Origin: Wuchereria bancrofti
Taxonomy: Eukaryota > Nematoda > Chromadorea > Rhabditida > Onchocercidae
Length of the DNA: 64,000 nucleotides
Reading direction: 5' to 3'
Assembly: GCA_005281725.1 (NCBI GenBank)
Contig: SSBO01000012.1
Span: forward strand, 20,662,779 to 20,726,778
Position numbers and translations under genes: made by a program. Position 1 is the first letter of the stretch. The number at the start of each line of letters is the position of its first letter. The notes under the pieces are model-generated. The model saw nothing but the letters and a program-made list of their open reading frames with translations. It was not told where the DNA came from and did not search any database. Positions 43,027-59,385 of this stretch are shown in pieces.

Positions 43027-45354
43027 ATGTGTAAAACTTATTTTAAGATTACTTTTTCAAAATTTCAAAAGGTTTTAAAGTTTTAATTATTTTGCAATTT
43101 CTATTTTGATAACACACAAGAGAATAGTTGTCACTTTCCTTCAGCACTTTTTCATTAATAAAGGAAGAAAAGATAAAGGTAACACCGCACTCGTCATAAA
43201 TCCAGATTAGAAAATATTCCTCACCCAGAACGTTTATACGATTGCTTTTCAGAGTTTAAAAAAATCTAAAGATTTCCAAGTTTTGTTAGGCTATTCTTAG
43301 TGTTGAACTCCAAGTATTTCTTTGCTTTAGATAAAACTTATTTTAAATACATTCTACACATCTTTCTAGATTGTTTGATTAAAACATAGAGCTCATTAAA
43401 CGGTTCTAACCGAAAAAGAAATTGATAGAAGAAAAGAACTATATATTTACCGTGATATATCAATTCATAGCACTTAGCTCTTATTGTTGCCTTTTTAATC
43501 ACTGGAGTAACAGGAATTTCGAATTGCAATGCGAAAGTTCCTTAATTTTTGATAATCCTCAACATTTTCCCAGTAAAATCAGATAGCATATCTCATCGGA
43601 AGGTGAGATTAATCGATGTACTAGTTAAAACAGGAGGTTTCCTATATTGGAAGGAGCAAATTTACTGGCACAATGCAGTCCAAACCAATAAAATAGTTTC
43701 CTGAGGCGATGAAATTATAGAAAATAATCACTAAGGGAAATTTTGCATTGTATAACTGAAAATTCAATAATGATCTGAAACTTAACTTTTCAATACGAAA
43801 AATCACTAAGTCTCAAATAAACATTAGCAACATTATGTAACAGGTAAATGCAAAGACAACAAAGAATAATGCCTAGAAATATCTTTTTTTTCGGAATTTT
43901 AATCATTTTAAAGTTATCTCAATTAGACATGCATACATTCATAGGCTCGGAGATCGAATAAGATGCTATAAAATTACTTAGTTTCTCAGAATTTTTCTAT
44001 TTGCTTTAGTTGGAATGCTAAGCTATAAAACTTAAGCAACCTTGCACTTCACATACTTTAAATGATACTCAAGAAAAGAAATGAAAGATGTACTACGAAA
44101 CAAAGTTGAAATCAAATGTTAATGTTACATTGTGCACAACTTTTCCACGTCAATTTCGCATGGCAATGGCGTAAACGTCACGTAAGGCGTCAATTTCAAT
44201 AGTGATATAGAGCAATTCATATAAATGTAAATAATGGGCGTGACTTGCCCATTGCCTGCCCGTCAAGACTTCCCCCACCCACATAATTTGACGAAACGAT
44301 TGACTTGAACAGACCAGAAAGCTGGAGGGTGGCACAATGGGCGCACATACACACATACACGATACCGCCATTGACAGTTAGTCAGTGATATAGAGCTGCA
44401 ATAGCAGAACAGCTTAGGTTTGAATTAAAATCGCCGAATGATTTTTGCAAGTTTTTAACTTTTTCTCGTCTCTGCACTATTTTCTTCTTGTTTTTTCGCC
44501 TGCTTCACAAGCAATTGACAGATTTATTAGAGAGAGTGAGTGCGAGAGAGAGAGAGGAAGATGGAAAGAGAGATTAGAAAGTAGAAGAATTTATATCAAA
44601 GTGCCTCATACATAAAATATTCACTGCTCGCTCTCTCTCTATCTCTTTCCTTTTTTTCCTTGCAACTGGCTTTTCTCTCTTCTTTTCCTTCTCTGTTACT
44701 AGCTACTATTCACAATATTCTATAATATTGTCACTTTGGCAATTTGTGTCTAAACCTGGCAGAAATTATAGTTGAAAATTAGAGATGGAAAAAGGTTAGA
44801 GTGTAGGGGTGTGAAAGGTAATAAGGTAGAATATATAAGGGGAGGTGAAGGAATGTTTCGATTCAGTTCGTTGTAATTGGTTGGGGAGAAGTTGGTGTGT
44901 TTGTTGAGTGGACGTGTGGAGAGCGTACGTGACGTGGTTGTGTGGTTAAGATGGCGTGTATTATTGGGGTAGAGTGAAGAGTTTTGTTGATAATGTACCT
45001 ATTATTGATTCTCTCATTTTATTTTCTTTTCTATCGTTTTGAAAATATAAGTACTGGTAAGCAAATTTTATTTTTCATTGCCGTATGGTTTGAAACTTGT
45101 TATTATTATTTTGCTACTGTTCGATTACTTCATGGAGAGTGAGAGAGAGAGGTGATTGGTAGATATGAAGAATTAGTTCGAATGAAAATGTAGTATTGCT
45201 TTTTTGGTGTGGTTGTGGAAAAAGAAAGAAAAGGAAAAAGGATACAGTGCTGATAAGAGTGATTCAGCTGACAGCTAATTAGGAGGAGGAGGAAGAGAAC
45301 GGACGACGACGAAGCTTCGGACGGTGGTTCTGTGGGGATGTGAAGTGTGGAAGA
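43027..45354. promoter_or_regulatory. Divergent upstream region of MED14 and INTS6
   Basis: About 2.3 kb between two divergent starts with no convincing exon. Composition shifts at about 44,150 from AT-rich to a G-rich plus strand leading into INTS6. It contains GA and CT runs (44,531-44,556 and 44,629-44,640, partly complementary) and a TATATAAG box at 44,832-44,839, with TCAGTT about 30 nt downstream. These fit a core promoter for INTS6. A minus open frame at 43,338-43,529 lacks family similarity. Confidence 0.45.
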
Positions 45355-48300
45355 ATGACAATTGTCGTTTTCCTCATCGATTCCAGTGCCTCGATGGCTC
45401 AAAAAACGTATCAGGGCACCGCGATGCTGGATGTAGCTCGGTCTATTGTTGAATTGATCCTGAAGGTAATTCCATGCCTGCTGTTTACTCATCCTTTCTC
45501 ACAGTTGTGATTCAGACTGTCGCATAACAAGCTATTTGGAATAATGGATTGGTTTCAGGAGAAATGCTGCCATTTTCGTACTGCTTACAAAGTTCCAAAT
45601 TTTGTTTTGAGCTGTTTTTAAAAGTGAAAAGTTATATTTGTTTAAATTCTATCTTCCCACAGTTTGTAACACTTTTTGCCTATTTGTTATCTCTATTTTT
45701 TTAAGTAGAGAGAACAGTATTTAAAATAAAGAATTGCAGCAACGGGTACGTGATGCAAGTGCGCGTGGTGATCGATATATGCTGATGTCGTTCGAAGATT
45801 TTCCTATGAATGTAAAGGTTCGTAAAAGCTGAGCTAACAGTATTGGAGATGTCAGTCTACACATGGCAACAGCATCTTTCTGGATTGGAGATGAGAGTGA
45901 GGGAGAAAAAAGTTTCAGGAAACTGTGAAGAGAGGGAGAAAAAGGAAGGAGAAGCGCCAAAAGACATCATCAAGAATGGCGCACAATTCTTGCATTTTAA
46001 ATGAAAAAAGTAAAAAAGAAAAGATAGTCACACAGAAGTTGAAATTTTCATATTTCGAAAGCTGATCATAAAAATAAAACTGTGGATGAAATAGGCCTGA
46101 ACTACAGCCGCTGTCATTAGAGGTTTTGGCGCAGTGTGCTTAATACTTCTGAACTCAACTGAAGAGTTCATTGGAAAGCTGCCTACTTCGGGCTGAGAAG
46201 TACTTCTTACTATCAGGCATATGGAACGATCGTTGAACTTCCCTTAAGGGGTAATGTTCCATATTGTCGTGAAACTGAATCCACATGACTAGCTGCGGCT
46301 GTACAGTGCATGGAAGTAGTCAGCCGAGATTCCGAACAAGATTTAATCGAATTTAAATTTAAAGGAAATTTCTAAAATAAGCAGATTTTCGAAGCATAAT
46401 AAAGTTCAAACATAATGTTGTGGGGTTGTGTATACCCATCCTTGCTGATGTCTTTGGGTTTGGTTGATTCGGTTAAGAGGGAACGGTAAAGTGCAAAGTA
46501 GTCGTCGGGGCGCTTCTCTTGTTCCCACGATTAGGGAACGAGAAATGTTGTCATTTGCGATAGAGAGGATGAACAAAATTAGGGAAGGTAGATGTGAAAC
46601 GTGTAGGGAAGGGAAAGAAGAGCCACATTGGTTAAAGAATTGGTGGGATTTCGTGGTTTGAGAATAGAGTTGAGTTAGAATGAAATAAATGGGAGAGTAT
46701 TCAGGATGAGAAGAACAAAGTGTTGGCGGTGATTGTGGCTATGCTAACCCTAATGCTGCCGCCAGCAGTGTATTGGTGAAATGCATACAGTTGCTTCGCA
46801 AATCACATATTCTGTGATGAAATATGTTTACTCAGCGTATAAGAACGGTTGAAAGGGATCCATTGCTGGAATCTAACAAGCTTGTCTTTATTTGCTAAAA
46901 AATGACCTTTAACTTTTGAATGATCGTTAGGGAGTTATGTATGACGTACTGAAATTACTGGAGTATATTTGGTCCATTGATTGGGTAGGGTTGAAAGGAA
47001 ATGAGAATTCAACTTACGGTCTTACTGACAAGATTGAAAGGATTGTAGTACATCGGCAATGATACTTTTGTGGCCTCTATAATTTCTTCATTGAAAAGGA
47101 AGGGTTAAGAGTTTCGGATTTTAAAGTGGGTGGGTGGACGAACTATCCTGGTTTTTGTTATATATGGTTCCAGTTGAGTAGAAATACACTAATGAAAGTC
47201 GGTAGACCTGGCAGGCATGCGAACCATGTGGGGAAGAATCGTTTTTAGAAATAGCGATTGTTCTATTTAACTCTGTTGTAATCGTGTTGCACTATACTGT
47301 GAACTATGAATGCGACAGATATGTAACAAGAAACTGTTTTCCAAAAGTACAAAAGGCGAGAGGGAATGAGAAATCAATGATTTAAAGATTTTAAAACAAA
47401 TGAAATACGTTGCGTAGAAATCTCATCCAAAATCCTCAGATGCTGCCTATTAGTCGAGATTTTTCGTTTTCAAATTTTGTGTTATCATTATCTTTCAACT
47501 AAAAGTTATTTGTCGAGAATCAGTACTTGACGATGAAATTTTACGTAGTAATATGCTATGGATAACCTAGCAGGGTTTGCCATACAAATTACGGAAAAAT
47601 TTAGAAGGAAAAATTTATCGGAAAATTATCGTAAGTAGGTACGTGTGCATTACTTATAAATTTTTGTTTCAGGCGGGATGGCGAGAAAGCCAAAGTATCT
47701 TCCAAGAGCAATTGAAAATGCTGAAACCACATGGTTTAACATCATTTGGTACTGCTTTAGGCTCAGCATTGAGGTATTTAACAGGATTACAAATTTTCAT
47801 TGGTCAACATCTTTGTTTCTTTGAGCATCTATAAGTTAAGGGTACTGTGACATACTATAAAAACATGAATGTTTTTAACTGGTTATTATCAGCTCTTTGG
47901 TGTAGGTTCAAAGGTGGAGTAAATTATGCTGTCAAAGTATGTGACTGGGAATTGTCGGTGCATTGTTTTTAATTTAATTTTGTTCAAGATTTGTAAATGT
48001 AAATCGACTGCAAACTGGCATTGATAATTTTGGTGCTGGTCGTTATCCATTCTATATCGAACCAGTTGTTATAATTAGTATAACTGATGGTAACTGTTTG
48101 ACATGCCCTCAGTTTGGAGCTGTTAATGAGGTAAATCTTCGTTCAGTAGATTTATTTAAGTTTGTGCTAAAAGATTAGCATGAGATGAGAGTGTAGGATG
48201 ACTAAGGTGACAGGTTTTTCAAATAAATGCAGTAGTTGTATTGATTATTTGATGAGAAATATTGCAGTATATTTCCTACACATGGTGCGAAAGTTTCTCA

Positions 48301-51300
48301 TGGCCTATAGCGAACAACTGATTTTGTAAATATGACCTGAAAATGCAGGAAAACTTCAACATATGAAGTTTGTATAATACTGATGATAATTGATCCTTTC
48401 ACTCCAGATTAAAGTTGCTAAGCCTACAGCAATTGGTAACGAACTGATTGAAGAGCCGTTTAGATGGGACCAACGTCTTTATTCAATAGTTCTACGTCTC
48501 AGTGGTAATACTCCTGTGGGAAAAGTCTCTCCTGGAATGAATATACCTTCAGATAATAGTCCTATTGATGCGATGTGTGTTGCAACTGGAGGTAAGTGGT
48601 CATAATTGTTCAATAAGTGATTCCTTTGTGAGAAAAAAGACCTTTTTATTTTTCTTGTAAATCAGTTCCTAGTTCTTGCTTAAAATTTGATGTAAAAATT
48701 TTTTTCTTGTTTTATTTTTCGTTTTCATATGGATTATTCTCCGTACTTGTTATGTACATTAATGGGATTTTTTAAACAGCAGTAATATTTCAGAATAATT
48801 TCAGGACGGTCATATTGCGTATCATCGCATAAAATGCTAGCTATGTGTGTTGAATCGATTGTTCAAAAATTGCAACAACAGGGAATCGTCTTACGCTTCG
48901 AAAAATATGGACCAGATCCCACATTAAGTCTCGGTATTTTTCGAAATTTTCTGCTATTTATTTTTGAATTTCAACTTCTGAATTAAAGGATAATGCTTTA
49001 TAAATTCGTTTTGGTCTCATTCCGGAAATTAGATGGTCTTTTTTTTTAGACCGAACAAACGGCGTTGTTGAAAACGGAAATTCAAAAAAAAATGGTGAAT
49101 TAGCATCGGTTGGTGGTAAACCATTTAATTCGGATAATTGGCATAATGTTACTTGCACCGTCTATTCGCGTGCATCACGATCATATCCCGGGCACTGGCC
49201 CATTCCAGAGGCGTTTTGGCCCGATCGCAGCATGTACTTTTTTTTGATTTGCAACCTTAAAACATATTGCTCAATATTTTATTGCATATTCTTGCTTTGG
49301 GAGAAAATTTCACAATGTTCTATTCATTCTTCAGCATTAACTGAATTTAGTTTTGATTCTTTTTTTCTGATACATTCAGTTGCAGGATAAGTCTGCCGCC
49401 ACGAAAAGCTCATCCAGTGATCTCATTTCGTTGTGAATCTAGTGAACCTCTTGTTTGTCAGGATTTCCCATTTGATAAATATGAGCTTGAGCCTTCACCT
49501 TTAACAAGGTTTATATTAGAGCGTAAACAACCTGGAGTCTGTTGGCAGGTATAATTTCTCCTTTTTTTAAATGGTTGTGATGTTTTCTTGATAAGATCAT
49601 GACTTTTTTAGGGCTGAAACTTTCGGTTCCGTCGGCTTCTTTAACCATCCTCATTGTTTGTACGGAATATATTTTCATGAGCCTCACTGAGTTCAGAGGT
49701 GGGCATCTTAGTTACTTCAAGACGAGGCATTAAAACAATGGGGCTTAACGAGCAAGTAATTAAAACTAGCTCATTTAGTTATTAGCAAAGTGAATTTCTT
49801 TTAGAAGGTTCGTATACACCTTGTATCATTTATGTCATAACAAACCGTGGCCATTGAATTGTTTTTTGTTGGAAATAATGAAATTTTCAGGTTTTTGTCC
49901 ATAATTCAAGTGTACTCGGGAGTTCACCGGCTCCTTTCGGATACCTCAAAGCGGCCACCAATTTATCATGTGTAAATTTATTTATAATGCCTTACAATTA
50001 TCCGCTTCTGCTTCCGCTAATTGAGGAAATGAAGATGGACTCGAAAGCCAAAAATAGCCATTCTTGGCGGTTGCGTTTGGAAAAATACTTGGCCACAGTT
50101 CCAAGTTACTATGTACAGGTAAATCTTATTTTTGCGGTCAGAATTATCATCTTTTTGATAGTGTTTTATAACCAGTGACTGTTTTCACATGGTTCAATAG
50201 TCATAGGATTAAGTTCAACTCTCTATTCAGGCTTATATTATAGTATTATGTGTATATGTATATCTAAACTGTAGTTCTTTGGTTAATTTCGAGGAAATGA
50301 AAAAATAGTGCATGATTGTGTGGCATGAGTCAGGATTTTAACATTTCCAAAAGGCTTTATAATTTAAATGAACTTGAGGGAGTATTTCTATACTTGTTTT
50401 TTTTCTATAATTTTAAAATTGAAATTTTGCTTTAGCCACTAAAAAAGGCATTTACTCGATTAAATATCTCACATCCCATGTTGGAACCTGACCAAATGCA
50501 GCAGTATTCGTATAACATATTGTCTTATATTGCGAAAGTGAAGCATATGGCTCGTGAAGAATTTGAATCACTATGTAGTACCGTGGCAGCATCGTTACAA
50601 ATTTCGCCCCCTCTTATATCATTGGTTTGTTTTAAACATAATTATAAAAATGTATAAAGCCAATTACTCTATCGGAACGATTGTTCATGTTGTCGTTCAT
50701 GTTGTGATTTTAGGTTGGTGTTCAGAAGCGTACACGTGTCCGGGATGGTCGAAGCATGAAAAGGATCTCTGGGTATAGTAGTGATATGGACAATTTTCAT
50801 GGATTCCAGGTTCTTTTTAACTTTTTGTTGGCAAATATATTTTGTATGTGTGATTAAATTTTTGTTTTATTGCTTATACGTTACCTATCCGTCTATCTCG
50901 AGTTACTCGTTAGAGTTTACAATTCCGTACCTGTGGTACACGCCTCAAGATGCAAGCCTTTTTGTTTATTAGGATTTATCACTGTAATCATAGTAGGCAT
51001 GAAGATCAGTTATGGTCATTACTATGAAGACCGAATGAGTGTATCGGTCAACCATGCAGCATATTATAGGTACAAGTTGAGATTCCCAAAATACTGATTG
51101 CTCCATCGTTACAATTTCGAAATCCATTTGAAATTAGACGGGGTAAACTTTTCGAACAAGTGCAGAAAATGCGAATCAATTTGATGCAACAACTCAATGT
51201 AGGACAGATACCAATATTTGAAGGTGGTCGACCTGGCACTAGTATAAAATTGCAACATGCGGGTTTGTTTTGTTGTTTCTAATATTTCCATTTTCAAGCT

Positions 51301-53103
51301 GAAATACTTCGTGTTGTATTTACTTTTATTTGCAGAGGATTTGCATAATCTTCCCATTGGTCAGATGGGAAATTATCAGGAATATATCAAGAGTCTTGAG
51401 GCTGTAGGACGTGGTCCACTTAGAGAAGTTGAACCTCAAGCAATCCGTGTACATGCGTTCGGGAACCCTTTTAAAATTGATAAGGTGCGTTCCTGTGGCA
51501 TTTTTGAAAAAAAAGCTATGTGAAATTCAAATAAAATTATATGTGTTTACAATACTTATCAATTTAGGTTCTTTAGTGAATGTTTTATGTTACAGAAAAC
51601 TATGACGGTGGATGAAGTGGGTGAAGGAAATTTACTGGGAACTTCTCCGAAAGTGGAAACTTCAAAAAAACGGTTGTCTTCGACTGGTTCAAATGCTTCA
51701 AGTTCAGATAGCAGTCGTCCGCCACGACGAAAGGCGGGGCCTTTGGCAGCCGATTCCTTGTCTCGATGGCGGTAAACGCTTTATCATATTTAAGATTTCT
51801 GTGTGTTTTAATTTCTGCAAAACATGGAAATTTTCCAAATTATTTCATGTGCTGAGGAAACTTGTTGTTTTATCTTTTTTTGAAACAGTATAAGAATGCG
51901 ACATTTTTCAATTATAGGCGACGACGGAGACATAGTACGTCCTCAAATTCATCAGCTTTATCCGATCTCGACTTAGCTTCTCTCAGTTCCGATCTCTCTT
52001 CCGAAGATACTCGTGAGTTTGCTGCATCATTTTTCCATCTCTTTCCCACATCATCTTTGAATTGATAATGTGGTTGTTTGTTCCTATCCAGCTTCGTGTT
52101 TTTCCTTGTCTTATCGCAATGTAATATTTCGTAGTCACAATTATGCAAAATTCTAGCACAGTTAGCAACTTCATCCCAAGTTGGAAAATTGAATTGAATT
52201 AATCGTTGGAGAAATTCGTTCACATTTCACGGTTTGCTAGACTTGTAGATTTACGGCAGATAAGTATGTTTTCAACATTTGTTTACTTAAACATTTTCAG
52301 AAGCAGTTACTGGTTCAGGTTGTAGACCGTCTACATCAGGTTTAAATGGTAATGTTGAGCATACATTGAATGGTGATGTACATGAAAAGTTACTGAAAAG
52401 GGTTTCCCCATCATGGTCTCAATTTTCACCAGTGGAGAAAAAATCACATTTAGATGGTGCATCACGCTTAGAAGAGTCGGCACTGAATGAGAAAAAAATG
52501 CTTTTGGGCAAATTTGTTAGAAGACTTGCAAACGGTAAGTATTGTTCGCATAGTTTTAATATCTCATTAACTAAGTTATTTGTTTCGCTCCAACTGTGTT
52601 TTTCCTTATCGCATGTAATATTTCGTAATCACTATTATGCAAAATTCTAACACAGTAACTTCATCCAAGTTAGAAAATTGAATTAAATTAACCATTGGAG
52701 AAGTCCGTTCACGTTCCACTGGTTCAGGTTGCAGACTGTCTTTATAAAGAGAATTTCATCGTTAGATTTCTTATTATTTCCCGTCAGCAGTTTAAGTTTG
52801 AAAGAGCCTTCACTTGGGATAAATTGGTAAACCATGTCATGGTTAAATATAGGTATCGTAGAAATATTACGTTCCTTTCAGTTGTAATATTTCAAACACG
52901 TTTATTTACTTATTTTTTCAGCGGAAAAAGTGATGTCGTTGCAAAACACCGAAATGGAAGATCTTTGTATCGTGGATCGTAGGATATGCTTACGTTATGC
53001 ATTGCGTGAAGCTAGGCGATTTCGAAGGAAATCACTGATAGATCTTATAACCAAACAGTTAGATGAAATGTTGCCGGATGCTCCGATCAATGAAGATTTG
53101 TAG
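45355..53103 (+). CDS. INTS6: Integrator complex subunit 6 (INTS6)
   Basis: Seventeen phase-consistent exons: 45355-45465, 45740-45817, 47673-47773, 47989-48130, 48408-48591, 48805-48933, 49050-49233, 49386-49548, 49891-50118, 50436-50624, 50714-50809, 51070-51262, 51336-51484, 51596-51771, 51918-52012, 52301-52534, 52922-53103; 877 residues (human 887). INTS6 belongs to the nuclear Integrator complex, which cleaves snRNA and paused transcripts and, with INTS6, recruits PP2A to RNA polymerase II. Seen: N-terminal VWA domain with MIDAS motif DSSAS (9-13) and SITDGNC, the block EPFRWDQRL, RSYCVSSHKML, KYELEPSPLTRFILERK, NLFIMPYNYPLLLPL, IGQMGNYQEY, HAFGNPFKIDK, a Ser/Arg-rich region (about 670-740), and the conserved C-terminal helical tail LRYALREARRFRRKSLID. 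Introns 15 and 16 carry a segmental duplication. Confidence 0.96.
45818..47672 (+). other. INTS6 intron 2, 1.86 kb, unusual composition
   Basis: Longest INTS6 intron and visibly less AT-rich than its neighbours, especially 46,080-46,340 and 46,440-46,800. It has a perfect palindrome CCCTTAAGGG at 46,241-46,250 set between GGAAC and GTTCC, and a CGGCTG facing CAGCCG pair about 40 nt apart near 46,285-46,325. No exon phase fits the INTS6 frame, and the 65-codon frame at 46,464-46,661 has no recognisable similarity. It might host a structured RNA or an old insertion. Confidence 0.4.
52091..52745. repeat. Segmental duplication spanning INTS6 intron 15, exon 16 start and intron 16
   Basis: The block 52,091-52,335 (intron 15 plus the first nucleotides of exon 16) recurs in intron 16 at 52,588-52,745. 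Shared cores are TGTTTTTCCTT, GTAATATTTCGTA, ATTATGCAAAATTCTA and ACTGGTTCAGGTTG. The second copy lacks about 80 bp, including the 3' splice site, so its exon remnant cannot be spliced in. Confidence 0.85.
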
Positions 53104-54356
53104 CTTATCATTAAAACGTATTACTTCTGTGAGATTTATGTTGATTTAGTTTATCTTAAAAAATTTTTAAGTGTGATGGAGGGAGGACCTCGTTTTAGCT
53201 GTAGATTCTGAATATTCGATTATTTGCATGTCAAAGGTTTATTCTTAGTCAGCTTAAACATAAGGAAACACTAATAAGGATTTTATGAATTTTATTGACC
53301 TTAGTATGATGTTTCCTCCTTGCTAATGTTTCTTTTTTATCGATCTCATTGGTTCACTTATTTGAGTTTCGAATTTATGTGTACACTGTTGTCACGGATT
53401 ATCTTTGCTTGCTCACTCAGGCGGGTGCTTCTTCATCCTATCTTTTGTCCAGTGTACCAAATCTGCCGTGTTTAGAGATACAGTAGTTGTATGAGGAATT
53501 CACAAACCAGAATCTTTATAAATGCATTTCTCAAAGTAAACATAGGGAGGACCAATTATAATCGGAAACTGTGAAGTCCCTTATTTCCTCTTCGTTTACT
53601 TCTCCACCCGCTGTCGTGAAAACAAAGAAAGTTGGAGCTGAGACGGTGTTTCGATTTCCAGCTTGCAGTCACTCTTTAGCTATTTCTTCATAGGTAAGAG
53701 ATTTCCGGAACTTTTAAGGATTATTTGAATCCACCGAATGCAGTCCTTTTGGATATTTAGGATTTCCTTATTTAGCGGATAAATTCTTGGTGATGAGCAA
53801 TTTGGTTGTTATTGGTCTTAAACACGGCATGCATTTTTTTCTAATTTGTTCATTTGTATATGTTGTCTGGATAAGAGTAATTGATGTGTCGCAAAAAAAA
53901 GATGTGTACCACAGAATGTAATATTACAAGCGGAACTGATTTTTTTTTTTCGGACTGATTCAGTTGCCTTTGCTATTTTGTAGAACGCAATGAGGACGAA
54001 GTGAAGTAGCTAAGATGTAATTTTCCCACTGAATCAAAGAAAACGTCCGTAGCTCAAATTGAGCAACAGTACTGATGAAGATTTTTAAACTAGTTCCCGT
54101 GTTCCTCTGGTCACGCTATTCTGGATAGTATGATTACCAAGATTCCGAGCGATTGATGGGAAAAGATATCAATTTATGGACAAAACAATTATCTGAGACA
54201 ACATGAGAAAACAAAATGAATTGACGGTTGTTCCTTTTTTTTTTTGAGACAATTACCGAGGCTGCTACAGAAGAAACCCGAATAATAGAAAGTCACACTT
54301 ATCTGCGCCATCAAAGTAACAAAAATGGTCGACAAGATTCTCAACTGAACAGAAAC
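53104..54356. other. Tail-to-tail spacer between INTS6 and RUVBL2
   Basis: About 1.25 kb with no exon recognised. It must hold the two 3' UTRs. I see no repeat or RNA gene. Confidence 0.55.
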
Positions 54357-59380
<5,024 letters not shown>

Positions 59381-59385
59381 CAGAA

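Noticed and set aside
43338..43529. Minus frame as an extra N-terminal MED14 exon
   Set aside because: No ATG in an exon context and no MED14 similarity. The ATG at 42,980 follows an acceptor and leads straight into the conserved N-terminus.
45130..45492. 120-codon minus frame opposite INTS6 exon 1
   Set aside because: Ser/Leu-rich shadow of the purine-rich INTS6 leader and first exon.
46464..46661. 65-codon Arg/Glu-rich plus frame in INTS6 intron 2
   Set aside because: Starts at a non-conserved ATT, no similarity, and would not splice in phase with INTS6.
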